64,000 nucleotides of DNA, taken from Sandarakinorhabdus glacialis (lineage in GTDB: Bacteria; Pseudomonadota; Alphaproteobacteria; Sphingomonadales; Sphingomonadaceae). Of this stretch, positions 53,829 through 62,655 are shown one piece after another. Location: the NCBI RefSeq assembly GCF_014643455.1, contig NZ_BMJM01000005.1:1-64000 (forward strand). The letters run 5' to 3'. The notes beneath the pieces were generated by a model. That model saw nothing but the letters and a program-made list of their open reading frames with translations. It was not told the DNA's origin and searched no databases. The translations under genes and the position numbers were made by a program. The stretch's first letter is position 1; every line of letters begins with the position of its first letter.

Positions 53829-54443
53829 ATGACCATCTATCTTCACGAAGGCGACCTGCCGCGCGACGTCTTCGCCCCCGGCCCCATTGCGGTCGACAGC
53901 GAAACCATGGGCCTCCACCCGCACCGCGACCGGCTGTGCCTGCTGCAGCTTGCCGACGGCAATGGCGACGAGCACCTCGTCCGTTTCACCAAAGGCCAGT
54001 ACGACGCGCCGGTGCTCACCGCCGTCCTCGCCGACCCGTCGCGGGTCAAGCTGTTCCACTACGCCCGCTTCGATCTCGCCGTCATCAAGCGCTACCTCGG
54101 CATCGATGCGACGCCGGTATTCTGCACCAAGATCGCCTCCAAGCTGGTCCGCACCTACACCGATCGCCACGGCCTCAAGGACGTGCTGCGCGAAACCGTC
54201 GGCGTCGATATCTCCAAGGCCCAGCAGTCCTCGGACTGGGGCGCCGCCGAGCTGACCGATGCGCAAAAGGAATATGCCGCGTCCGACGTGCGCTATCTCC
54301 ACCGTGCCCATGCCGTGCTGGCCGAACGCCTGGCGCGCGAGGGCCGCACCGAAATGGCGCGCGCCTGCTTCGATTTCCTGCCGACCCGCGCCGATCTCGA
54401 TCTCGCCGGCTGGGACGAGACCGATATTTTCGCGCATATGTAA
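53829..54443 (+). CDS. rnd: Ribonuclease D family 3'-5' exonuclease
   Basis: 204 residues from the ATG at 53829. The DEDD exonuclease residues lie in IAVDSETMGLH (Asp and Glu), FHYARFDLAVIKRYL (Asp) and YAASDVRYLHRAH (Asp). It is the short alphaproteobacterial type without the C-terminal HRDC domain of E. coli RNase D, and processes RNA 3' ends. lptC starts 3 bases after it. Confidence 0.92.
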   Translation: MTIYLHEGDLPRDVFAPGPIAVDSETMGLHPHRDRLCLLQLADGNGDEHLVRFTKGQYDAPVLTAVLADPSRVKLFHYARFDLAVIKRYLGIDATPVFCTKIASKLVRTYTDRHGLKDVLRETVGVDISKAQQSSDWGAAELTDAQKEYAASDVRYLHRAHAVLAERLAREGRTEMARACFDFLPTRADLDLAGWDETDIFAHM

Positions 54444-54446
54444 TCC

Positions 54447-55085
54447 GTGACCACCGATGTCCTGACCCGGCGGCAGCGTGCCGCGCTGCCCGGCAGCAGC
54501 CGCGACGTCCTGTTCGGCGTGCTCAAATGGCTGCTCCCCGTTCTGGCGCTGGCGCTGCTCGCGGTCATCGTCATCCTGCCGCTGACCAAGGTTCAGGAAT
54601 TCAGCTTTCTGCTCGCCAAGGACAAGGTCGGCGTCGCCAGCGAGCGGCTGCGTATCGACCAGGCCCAATATCGCGGTGAGACCGGTCGCGGCGAGGCCTT
54701 CGTCATCAGCGCCGCCGGCGCCGTTCAACGCAGCAGCGCCGTGCCGATCGTCGAACTGAAAACCCTGACCGCAAAACTGTCGATGTCCGACGGCCCCGCC
54801 ACCGTCACCGCGCCCTCGGGCCGCTATTTCATGGACACCCAGAAGCTGCAGATCGCCGGGCCGGTTGCCGTCGAATCGGCTTCGGGCTTCAGCCTCGATT
54901 CGGCGACCGTCAACGTCGATCTCAACACCCGCCGCGTCGCCACCGCCGCCCCCGTCACCGGCACGCTGCCGATCGGATCGTTCAGCGCCGGCAATCTCAG
55001 CGCCGACATCCAGGGCCGCAAGGTCGTCCTGGGCGGCGGCGCCCACTTGCGGATTTACGGGCGCGCGGGCAGAGCGGCACGATGA
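54447..55085 (+). CDS. lptC: LPS export ABC transporter periplasmic protein LptC
   Basis: 212 residues from a GTG. One membrane helix (about 26-48: WLLPVLALALLAVIVILP) anchors a periplasmic beta-jellyroll with AKDKVGVASERLRIDQAQYRG split over strands and SGRYFMDTQKLQIAGPV. LptC passes lipopolysaccharide from the LptBFG transporter to LptA. It overlaps lptA by ATGA. Confidence 0.9.
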   Translation: MTTDVLTRRQRAALPGSSRDVLFGVLKWLLPVLALALLAVIVILPLTKVQEFSFLLAKDKVGVASERLRIDQAQYRGETGRGEAFVISAAGAVQRSSAVPIVELKTLTAKLSMSDGPATVTAPSGRYFMDTQKLQIAGPVAVESASGFSLDSATVNVDLNTRRVATAAPVTGTLPIGSFSAGNLSADIQGRKVVLGGGAHLRIYGRAGRAAR

Positions 55086-55624
55086 AGTCCGCTCCCCTGA
55101 TCGCAGCGCTGCTGTTCACCGCGTCGGCAACCCCCCTGCTGGCGCAGACGTCGGCGCTGAAGGGCCTCGACACCAGCGCCCCCATCGACGTCGATGCATC
55201 GCGAATCGAGATCCTCGATGCCGACAATCAGGCAGTGTTCTCTGGCGCTGTCGTCATCCGCCAGGGCCAGATGACCCTCAACGCCGACACCGTCCGGGTG
55301 CTCTACACGCGCTCCGCCGGCAACGACCTCGCCATGAAACGCCTCGACGCCCGCGGCAACGTCAAGATGGTCAGCCCCAGCGAGCGCGCCACCGCCAACA
55401 CCGGCATCTACGACGTCAATGCGAAGATCATTACCATGGTCGGCAATGTCGCGCTCGATCGCGGCGGCAACCGATTGAAGGGCGAACGCCTCGTGCTCAA
55501 CCTCGTCACCGGCCAGACCAGTTTCGACGGTCGCGGCGGCGGCACCGCAGCCACGCCGGGCACGACCCCCGGCCGCGTCTCCGGCCGCTTCATCGTCCCC
55601 CCGCGCGCGACAAAAACCCAGTAA
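55082..55624 (+). CDS. lptA: LPS transport periplasmic protein LptA
   Basis: 180 residues with a signal peptide ending LLA-Q. The OstA-type beta-jellyroll has IDVDASRIEILDADNQAVFSG over two strands, QGQMTLNADTVRVLY and NRLKGERLVLNL. LptA bridges the periplasm in lipopolysaccharide export. In many relatives lptB follows; here the next gene is convergent and unrelated, so lptB must lie elsewhere. Confidence 0.9.
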   Translation: MKSAPLIAALLFTASATPLLAQTSALKGLDTSAPIDVDASRIEILDADNQAVFSGAVVIRQGQMTLNADTVRVLYTRSAGNDLAMKRLDARGNVKMVSPSERATANTGIYDVNAKIITMVGNVALDRGGNRLKGERLVLNLVTGQTSFDGRGGGTAATPGTTPGRVSGRFIVPPRATKTQ

Positions 55625-55630
55625 AGCCGC

Positions 55631-56509
55631 TCAGGCTGCGGCCACCCGCAAGATCGCCTCCCGCACCGCATCGCCGCGTTCGAGCGGCACGAAATGCGTC
55701 GTCCCCGCCAGCCGCTCCGCCATCACGCAGCGCGGATGCGCCGCAATCTGTCCGAATTCCGCCGCCGGCACCGTCGAGCCGATCTCCCCCGCAACCACCG
55801 CGAATGGCCGCTCGAGCGCCGCAAACGCGCCTTCGACATGGTGCGACACGCCGCGAAACGTCGCCGCCTCCCACGCCGGCGGACACGCCAGCGTCACGCC
55901 CTCGGCAGACGGCAGCAACCCGTCCGCCAGATAGGCATCGAGGTCGGCCTCGCTCCAGCTTCGAAACACTCCCCGGCCGTGATACGCCGCCCGCGCCGCC
56001 GCCACGTCGGGAAAATCGGCACGCCGCTTGCCGGCCTGGTCGGCAAGCGGGTTCGGCATGATCCTGCCCGCCGCCACCGCCGCGCGCGCCGTCTCGAACG
56101 GGATGAACGGCGGGTCGACCAGCACCAGCCCTGCCACCCGCGCCGGTGCCTTCGCCGCTGCCAGCAGCGAGATCGTCGCGCCGAACGAATGCCCCGCCAG
56201 CAACCACGGCGCATCGGGCGCCACCGCATCGATCACCGCCAACAGATCATCGGCGCCCGCCTGCCATTCGATCCGCTCGCCAACCGGCTCCTTGGGGCTG
56301 TGCCCATGCCCGCGCGCATCGCTCGCCAGGATGTTGAACTGCCCGGCCAGCGGCGCCAGCAACCGCGCATACAGCCCGCCGTGCATCCCCGTCGCATGGG
56401 CAAAATGCAGCCAGGGCGCCCCCGCCGGTGCGCTGCTCCACCGCAAAGCCGAAAACCGCCCGGCCCTCGTCTCGATATCGATACGCTCAGCACCATTCAT
56501 CTCGGTCAT
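55631..56509 (-). CDS. Alpha/beta hydrolase
   Basis: 292 residues from the ATG at 56507-56509 with AAAGGAACGAC upstream. The nucleophile Ser lies in LLAGHSFGATISLLAAA, the oxyanion region in WLHFAHATGMHGG, the acid in VAGEIGSTV region and the His in LAGTTHFVPLE. The substrate is unknown. It starts 17 bases after the mtnP stop and is probably co-transcribed with it. Confidence 0.88.
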   Translation of the reverse strand: MTEMNGAERIDIETRAGRFSALRWSSAPAGAPWLHFAHATGMHGGLYARLLAPLAGQFNILASDARGHGHSPKEPVGERIEWQAGADDLLAVIDAVAPDAPWLLAGHSFGATISLLAAAKAPARVAGLVLVDPPFIPFETARAAVAAGRIMPNPLADQAGKRRADFPDVAAARAAYHGRGVFRSWSEADLDAYLADGLLPSAEGVTLACPPAWEAATFRGVSHHVEGAFAALERPFAVVAGEIGSTVPAAEFGQIAAHPRCVMAERLAGTTHFVPLERGDAVREAILRVAAA

Positions 56510-56526
56510 GTCGTTCCTTTGGCCGA

Positions 56527-57393
56527 TCAATGCCCCAGAGTTCGCGCCAGCACAGCCGACAGTTTCGTCAGCATCGCCGGATCGCGCGCCCCGGGAGCGG
56601 TGATCAGCGCCGTATCGAGCACCGTGTCGATCGGCGAGGCCATCCGCTCCGCCGGCAATGCCCGCACCAGCCCGGCAATCGCCGCGCGCGCAATCTCCGC
56701 ATTCGCCGCCATCACCCGGACGATCGCCGCCACATCGACATCGTCGCCCTCATGCCAGCAGTCATAATCCGTCACCATTGCCAGCAGCGCGTAGGGAAGC
56801 TCGGCCTCGCGCGCCAGTTTTGCCTCGGGGCAGGCGGTCATGCCGATCACGTCGCACCCCCAGCTCCGGTACAGCCGGCTCTCGGCGCGCGTCGAAAACT
56901 GTGGCCCCTCCATGGCGAGATAGGTGCCGCCGTCATGCACCACCGCCCCTGCCGCCCGCGCCGCCGCCGCCGCCATTCCCGCCAACCGCGGACACACCGG
57001 ATCGGCCATCGGCACATGCGCCGCCATGCCGGTCTCGAAAAACGTCGATGCCCGCCCCCTGGTCCGATCGATGAACTGGTCGACCACGACGAAATCGCCC
57101 GGCGCATGATCCTGCCGCAGCGACCCCACCGCCGACACCGCCAGCACGTCGGTACACCCCAGCCGCTTCAACACGTCGATATTGGCGCGCGCGTTGATCA
57201 TGTGCGGCGGAATCGGATGCCCCCGCCCATGCCGCGGTAAAAACACCAGCTCGACGCCGGTGATGCTCCCCGTCAGCACCGCATCCGAAGCTGCTCCCCA
57301 CGGACTCTCCACCGCCAACCAGCGCGGATCCTCGAGCGCATCGAGCGCATACAGCCCCGACCCGCCGATAATGCCGATCTTCCACGCCGCCAT
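56527..57393 (-). CDS. mtnP: S-methyl-5'-thioadenosine phosphorylase
   Basis: 288 residues from the ATG at 57391-57393; a GTG immediately precedes it. It shows IGIIGGSGLYALDAL, FLPRHGRGHPIPPH, AVSAVGSLRQDHAPGD, YLAMEGPQFSTRAESR and GMTACPEAKLAREAEL, all MTAP-type. It splits methylthioadenosine to adenine and methylthioribose-1-phosphate, linking to the methyl cycle with ahcY. It follows the glycerophosphodiesterase gene directly on the same strand. Confidence 0.94.
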   Translation of the reverse strand: MAAWKIGIIGGSGLYALDALEDPRWLAVESPWGAASDAVLTGSITGVELVFLPRHGRGHPIPPHMINARANIDVLKRLGCTDVLAVSAVGSLRQDHAPGDFVVVDQFIDRTRGRASTFFETGMAAHVPMADPVCPRLAGMAAAAARAAGAVVHDGGTYLAMEGPQFSTRAESRLYRSWGCDVIGMTACPEAKLAREAELPYALLAMVTDYDCWHEGDDVDVAAIVRVMAANAEIARAAIAGLVRALPAERMASPIDTVLDTALITAPGARDPAMLTKLSAVLARTLGH

Positions 57394-57396
57394 CAC

Positions 57397-58473
57397 CTAT
57401 CGCCTGGCCGGCGACATCGCCTCCACGGCCGCAGCCGGCCGGTCGCTGAACACCCCGTCGACCCCCGCTTCCAGCCACAGCCGGATCTCCCCCGCCGCAT
57501 CACCCCGATCGAGCGGGTTAACACCTTTCCGAAACGGCGCCGCCAGAAAGAAATTCTCCGGCCGGAACGTCCACGGATGCACCTGCAACCCTGCAGCATG
57601 GGCATCGGCCACCAGCGTCGTCGGCGACCCCAGCACACCCGCCGCATCGCGCGGGATGACCAGGTCACGCGCCGGTCCTATGCCATCGGCGTAGGCAGCA
57701 ACCGCCTTCAGCCCCGCCGGCGTGATCATCGCCGCATACGACACGCCGTCCGCCGAAATCCCCTTGTCGATCAACTGGATCAACCGGACTTTCGTCTCGC
57801 CGCGCAGCGCCTTCAGATTGCCGGTCTCGAACGACTGGATGAACACCGGGCTGTCGGCGCGCGTCCAGCCGGCGACCTGCAACGCTGCCAGCAGCACCGG
57901 CTCGATCGGCAGCCCGGCGGCGCGGAAATAGCTCGGGTGCTTGGTCTCGGGATAGATGCCGATCGTCCGCCCGGTCCGCGCACTGGCCGCCTTGGCGAGT
58001 GCGATGATCTCCTCGAGGGTCGGAATTGCCTCCTGCCCGTCGAACGCCACATTCGCCGTCCGCAGCTGCGGCAACCGTTCACGCGCGCGCAGCGTCTTCA
58101 GTTCCGCCAGCGTGAAATCCTCGGTGAACCACCCCGTCACGCTCTCGCCGTCGATGGTCTTTGTCGTCTTGCGCCCGGCAAACTCCGGATGCGCGCCAAC
58201 ATCGGTCGTCCCCGAAATCTCGTTCTCGTGGCGCGCCACCAGCCGGTGATCCTTCGTCGGCACCAGGTCCGGCTCGACGAAATCGGCGCCTTGCTCGATG
58301 GCGAGCGCATAGGCCGCCAGCGTATGTTCGGGCCGGTCGGCGCTGGCGCCGCGGTGGGCGATGATAATCGGCGCGGCCGGCGGCGGCAACGGTGGCCCCG
58401 ATGGCGGCAGCGGCCCGGCACCGACAGCTTGCGACATCAGGATAAGCACTCCGGCGATCGGCAAGCCGCGCAT
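57397..58473 (-). CDS. Exported glycerophosphodiester phosphodiesterase
   Basis: 358 residues from the ATG at 58471-58473, starting a signal peptide (GLPIAGVLILMSQAVGAG). TIM-barrel GDPD motifs: IIAHRGASADRPEHT, FVEPDLVPTKDHRLVARHE and GIYPETKHPSYF, with DGVFSDRP at the end. It is of the periplasmic GlpQ type and hydrolyses glycerophosphodiesters to glycerol-3-phosphate and an alcohol. It shares its strand with mtnP and the hydrolase downstream. Confidence 0.9.
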   Translation of the reverse strand: MRGLPIAGVLILMSQAVGAGPLPPSGPPLPPPAAPIIIAHRGASADRPEHTLAAYALAIEQGADFVEPDLVPTKDHRLVARHENEISGTTDVGAHPEFAGRKTTKTIDGESVTGWFTEDFTLAELKTLRARERLPQLRTANVAFDGQEAIPTLEEIIALAKAASARTGRTIGIYPETKHPSYFRAAGLPIEPVLLAALQVAGWTRADSPVFIQSFETGNLKALRGETKVRLIQLIDKGISADGVSYAAMITPAGLKAVAAYADGIGPARDLVIPRDAAGVLGSPTTLVADAHAAGLQVHPWTFRPENFFLAAPFRKGVNPLDRGDAAGEIRLWLEAGVDGVFSDRPAAAVEAMSPARR

Positions 58474-58576
58474 CTGTCTGTCCCCGGGCTGGACCGCGAC
58501 AGTCGCGGCAGACGCCCTATAACAGACAGGAGCCGCCACGCGAGAGGAAGCTCGCGCGGCGGCAAAATCACCCGCC

Positions 58577-59794
58577 TCAGACCATATGGGTGAACCCCGC
58601 TTCGAACTGCGGCAGGTGCGCCGACAGATACGCCAGCCCGCCGCCGCCCAGGCTGCCGATGCCCTCGACGCTGCGGAACCCCGCCCCCGCCAGTTGCGCC
58701 GCGCTGCCATCGCGCGCACCGAGCGAGCCAAAATCGATGTCGCCCCCCAATGGCGCCGCAAATACCGAATCGACCGCGACGCCGCGCTTCTGCGTCGAAT
58801 CCCAGACATCGACATTGTTGGCCCAAACGACATTGTCGCCGAGCACCGCATCGGGCCGCGTCAGGATCAACGGCGCGATATTGTCGGTGATCGATGCGTT
58901 CGAGACGCTGCCGATGACGATGCCGGGCGGGATCCCCGCAAGGCCGCCATCGCGCACGCTGTTGCCGGAAACGGTCACGCCATCGGCGAAATTGACCGCG
59001 ATGGCGTTGCGCAGATTGCTCTGGATATAGTTGTTCTCGATGACGATGTTGGTGTGCACCAGCCCCAGCGACGCGCCTTTTTCCGAATGGATATAGATCC
59101 CCTGCGAGCCGCTGCCCTCGCCGCTGACGATGACGTTCGACCGGAACACAAGGTCGTTGCTCACCCCCGCGGCGCCGCCGGCATGGACCTGGATCGCGTC
59201 GGAATGATCGCCCTTGGCGGTGTCGGCGCTGATCCCGTCGAACAGGTTACGCTCGAACAGCCCGCCATTCATCTGCGACAAGTTGAGGCCCTCGCGGACA
59301 TCGCGAATGGTGTTGCCCGAAAAGATCACATCGTCGGTGCGCGCGAACACCGCGGCGTTGTTGAACTCCTCGAAGGTCGAATTGATTACGCTGATCCGGC
59401 TGCTCGATGTCACCATCATGCCGTTGCCGTCATCGTTGCGATTGCCGTTGAGTGAGCCACTGACATCGACGCCCACCAGGCTGACATTCGTCGCCAGGTT
59501 GAGCACCACGCCGCTGACATGCTCGCGTTCGCCGGCCTGGAGGACATGCTTGACGTCGATGTCCTCGAAAGTGAAATTCTGCACCCGCGTCAGCTTGAGG
59601 TTGGTGAACAGGGCATCATTGTTCGCGTCCGCCGACTTGATCGTCACCACGCCGCCACCAAGCGGGTTGAGCGACGACAGCGAGATATCGCCGTAATTGC
59701 CCGCCGCCAGCAGGATGGTATCGCCGCCGCGCGCTGTCTTGGCCGCTTTGACGAGCGCAGCCGCGCTGTTCACAAAGGTCGTCTTGCCGGTCAT
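58577..59794 (-). CDS. Right-handed parallel beta-helix repeat protein
   Basis: 405 residues from the ATG at 59792-59794 with GGAGAGCACG upstream. It begins TTFVNSAAALVKAAKTARGG, the pattern opening many pectin-lyase-like proteins, and continues with repeated strand rungs such as FEDIDVKHV, NSTFEEFNN, GNTIRDVREGLN, NYIQSNLRNAIAV. Residues such as HSDAIQVHAGG could be part of a polysaccharide-binding or cleaving groove. No Sec signal peptide is seen, so export (for example by type I secretion) is uncertain, and no enzyme activity is assigned. Confidence 0.75.
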   Translation of the reverse strand: MTGKTTFVNSAAALVKAAKTARGGDTILLAAGNYGDISLSSLNPLGGGVVTIKSADANNDALFTNLKLTRVQNFTFEDIDVKHVLQAGEREHVSGVVLNLATNVSLVGVDVSGSLNGNRNDDGNGMMVTSSSRISVINSTFEEFNNAAVFARTDDVIFSGNTIRDVREGLNLSQMNGGLFERNLFDGISADTAKGDHSDAIQVHAGGAAGVSNDLVFRSNVIVSGEGSGSQGIYIHSEKGASLGLVHTNIVIENNYIQSNLRNAIAVNFADGVTVSGNSVRDGGLAGIPPGIVIGSVSNASITDNIAPLILTRPDAVLGDNVVWANNVDVWDSTQKRGVAVDSVFAAPLGGDIDFGSLGARDGSAAQLAGAGFRSVEGIGSLGGGGLAYLSAHLPQFEAGFTHMV

Positions 59795-59999
59795 CGTGCT
59801 CTCCACAAATACTGCGGCGACGCGGCATCCGGCGACACACCCGGATTCGACCACGTCGACAAATCCAGCAACGGCGACGCGCGGCGCGCCGTTACGGCAA
59901 ATGAGGGTGAACCGGAGTTAGCATTACCGCGCGCTCACTTCCGGCGCCGACACGCTATTCCGGTATGAAATCCCACCCGCGATGTGCGACAATCGCCGG

Positions 60000-60851
60000 A
60001 TGACCGATGCAGCACCCACCCACGGCGACGACTTCATCATCCCCCAGGCCTGGTCGTCATATACCGCCACCGAGCACGCCACCTGGGACCGGCTGTTTGC
60101 CCGGCAGCAGGCGATGCTGCAACCGCGCGTCGTGCCCGCATTCCTCGAGGGACTCGACGTGCTGCGCATGTCGAAACCCGGCATCCCGGATTTTTCCGAA
60201 CTGTCCGAACGGCTGATGCGCGCCACCGGCTGGCAGGTCGTCGCGGTGCCCGGGCTGGTCCCCGACGCGGTCTTCTACGAACACCTCGCCAACCGGCGCT
60301 TCGTCGCCGGCCGCAGCATCCGTACGCCCGAGCAGCTCGACTATCTCGAGGAACCCGACATATTCCACGATGTCTTCGGCCATGTGCCGCTGCTCGCCAA
60401 CCCGGTGTTCGCCGACTACATGCAGGCTTACGGCGAAGGCGGCCGGCGCGCCCAGGCACTCGGTACCATCGACAAGCTGGCGCGGCTCTACTGGTACACC
60501 GTCGAATTCGGGCTCATCAAAGACGGCGATGCGCTCAAGATCTTCGGCGCCGGCATCGTCTCCTCGCACGGCGAGTCGGTCTTCGCCCTCGACGACCCAT
60601 CGCCGAACCGCATCGGCTTCGACATCAAGCGCGTCATGCAGACCAGATACCGCATCGACGACTACCAACAGGCCTATTTCGTCATCGACAGCTTCGAAGA
60701 CCTGCTCCGCCAGACCCTCGATGCCGATTTCGGACCACTGTATGAAGAACTCGCCGCCTTGCCCGACCTCGATGTCGACGTGATCCTCCCGGGCGACAAG
60801 GTGCTGACCCGCGGCACCCAAGCCCACGCCCTCGCCCAGGCAGTTCGATGA
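60000..60851 (+). CDS. phhA: Phenylalanine 4-monooxygenase
   Basis: 283 residues from the ATG at 60000. Aromatic amino acid hydroxylase: iron ligands His123 and His128 in DIFHDVFGHVPLL and Glu169 in YWYTVEFGLI; SSHGESVFAL follows. It lacks the N-terminal regulatory domain of animal enzymes, as usual in bacteria. It converts phenylalanine to tyrosine with a pterin cofactor. It overlaps the next gene by ATGA. The pterin recycling gene phhB is not adjacent. Confidence 0.95.
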   Translation: MTDAAPTHGDDFIIPQAWSSYTATEHATWDRLFARQQAMLQPRVVPAFLEGLDVLRMSKPGIPDFSELSERLMRATGWQVVAVPGLVPDAVFYEHLANRRFVAGRSIRTPEQLDYLEEPDIFHDVFGHVPLLANPVFADYMQAYGEGGRRAQALGTIDKLARLYWYTVEFGLIKDGDALKIFGAGIVSSHGESVFALDDPSPNRIGFDIKRVMQTRYRIDDYQQAYFVIDSFEDLLRQTLDADFGPLYEELAALPDLDVDVILPGDKVLTRGTQAHALAQAVR

Positions 60852-62422
60852 CCTCTGCTTCTTCTGCCCCCCTCCCTTCTTCAAGGGAGGGGTCGGGGGT
60901 GGGTGACTCTGTCGGGCAAGCCCCCTCCGATTCATTCTACCACCACCTCGAATCCCGCCTAACCGCCAACCCCGACCGCATCGTCCTCACCATGTCGGGC
61001 CAGTCGCTGACCGGCGCCGCCCTCCTCCAGGCCACCGCCCGCCGCGCCGCCGCGCTGATCGCAATGGGCGTCGGCCCCGGTGGCCGGGTCGTCGTCCAGG
61101 CCGAAAAATCGCTTGAACTCGTGCTGCTCTACCTCGCCGTCCTCCGCATCGGCGCCGTCTATGTGCCGCTCAACACCAGCTACCGCCCCGCCGAGATCGC
61201 CTATTTCATCGACGACGCGCAGCCCCGGCTGTTCGTCTGCGACCCCGCCGACATCGCCGTCCACGCTCCCCTGGCCGCCCGGACCGGTACCGCAATCCAC
61301 GGCCTCGACCGGGATGGCAGCGGCAGTTTCGCCGACGCAATACCCGCAGACACCCCCGCTTCTCCCGCAATCCCACGCATGGCGCACAACCTCGCGGCGA
61401 TCGTCTACACCTCCGGCACCACCGGCCGCTCCAAAGGCGCGATGATCAGCCACGGCAACCTCCACGCCAACGCACAGGCGCTCATCGCCACCTGGCAGAT
61501 CACCGCGGACGACGTCCTGCTCCACGCGCTGCCGCTGTTCCATATCCACGGGCTCTTCATCGCCCTCAACACCACGCTCCTCGCCGGCGGCCGCACCGAC
61601 ATGCTGCCGACGTTCGAAGCCAGCCAAGTCATTGACAAGCTAGGCGGCGCGACCCTGTTCATGGGCGTGCCGACCTATTACACCCGCCTGCTCGCCGACC
61701 CCCGGCTGACCCCCGCGATCGCCGCTCCCATCCGGCTGTTCATCTGTGGCTCCGCACCGCTCACGCCGCAAACCTTCGACGCGTTCCAGGCGCGCACCGG
61801 TGACACCATCGTCGAACGCTACGGCATGTCCGAATGCGGCATCATCTGCTCGAACCCAGTGGACGGCCCGCGTATCGCCGGCTCGGTCGGGCCACCGCTG
61901 CCGGGCGTCGAAGTCCGTATCGCCGACAACGCGTCCAAGGGCGTCCTCGAGGTCCGCGGCGACAGCGTTTTCAGCGGCTATTGGCGCCAACCTGAAAAAA
62001 CCGCCGCCGAATTCCGCGCCGACGGCTTCTTCAGCACCGGCGACCTGGCGACAATCGACAGCGGCGGCATCGTCCGCATTGTGGGGCGCGAAAAAGACAT
62101 GATCATCTGCGGCGGGCTGAACGTCTATCCCAAGGAAATCGAGGAGCTGATCGACGCCATGCCCGGCGTCGCCGAAGCCGCCGTCATCGGCTTGCCCCAC
62201 CCCGATTTCGGCGAGGCCGTCTGCGCCGTTGTCCGCCTCGATCCGGCCGAACCACGACCCACGCCCGCCACGATCATCACCGCGCTCAAGCTGGACCTCG
62301 CCGGCTTCAAGGTTCCAAAAGCCATCTTCATCGTCGACGAACTGCCCCGCAATGCCATGGCCAAGGTCCAGAAGGCAGCCCTGCGTGCCCGATACGCGAA
62401 CCATTTCGAAAGCTCTCAATAG
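60848..62422 (+). CDS. Acyl-CoA synthetase, malonyl-CoA synthetase (MatB)-like
   Basis: 524 residues from the ATG overlapping phhA. AMP-forming ligase motifs: AIVYTSGTTGRSKGAMISH, PLFHIHGLF, VERYGMSECG, FFSTGDLA, GREKDMIICGGLNVYP and the C-terminal catalytic Lys region RNAMAKVQKAAL. The overall form, including FHIHGLFIALNTTLLAG, resembles malonyl-CoA synthetases, but the acyl substrate is not certain. About 20 residues near the N-terminus are encoded by a dispersed intergenic repeat, so the true start may instead be the GTG at 60899, where the conserved protein begins. Confidence 0.85.
   Translation: MTSASSAPLPSSREGSGVGDSVGQAPSDSFYHHLESRLTANPDRIVLTMSGQSLTGAALLQATARRAAALIAMGVGPGGRVVVQAEKSLELVLLYLAVLRIGAVYVPLNTSYRPAEIAYFIDDAQPRLFVCDPADIAVHAPLAARTGTAIHGLDRDGSGSFADAIPADTPASPAIPRMAHNLAAIVYTSGTTGRSKGAMISHGNLHANAQALIATWQITADDVLLHALPLFHIHGLFIALNTTLLAGGRTDMLPTFEASQVIDKLGGATLFMGVPTYYTRLLADPRLTPAIAAPIRLFICGSAPLTPQTFDAFQARTGDTIVERYGMSECGIICSNPVDGPRIAGSVGPPLPGVEVRIADNASKGVLEVRGDSVFSGYWRQPEKTAAEFRADGFFSTGDLATIDSGGIVRIVGREKDMIICGGLNVYPKEIEELIDAMPGVAEAAVIGLPHPDFGEAVCAVVRLDPAEPRPTPATIITALKLDLAGFKVPKAIFIVDELPRNAMAKVQKAALRARYANHFESSQ
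60869..60906 (+). repeat. Dispersed palindromic mini-repeat, copy 3 (inside the ligase gene start)
   Basis: CCCCTCCCTT (60869-60878) and AAGGGAGGGG (60883-60892) are perfect arms with a CTTC loop, followed by a GTCGGGGGTGGGTGA tail. Read on the minus strand, copy 2 at 6074-6136 has the same left arm and tail with an extra core of about 30 bases in the loop. Here the repeat lies within the annotated coding region, 21 bases after its ATG. Confidence 0.75.
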
Positions 62423-62655
62423 CCCGTCATCGACGATGGCCGCAGACGCCTCCGAACCGAGCATTCCGAAAAACCGGCAGTAGCCCTTCGGGCAATCACA
62501 ATTCGACCCGTCCGTTCTTAGATCCTGACAGGCCGTTGCTGTTCCTGCGGTCACACCTTATGCAGCGCCCAATGGGGCTAATGCTGCGTTGACAGCCAGC
62601 CCTCGCACTTGCGATGTGCATGCCGGTATACAGCGGCTCCAAGGGCGACGACGCA
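62423..62655. other. Gap upstream of modA
   Basis: No gene was recognised. GGCAGTAGCCCTTCGGGCAA may form a short hairpin (GCCC-TTC-GGGC) that could end the ligase transcript. No ModE box was found by eye. Confidence 0.4.
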
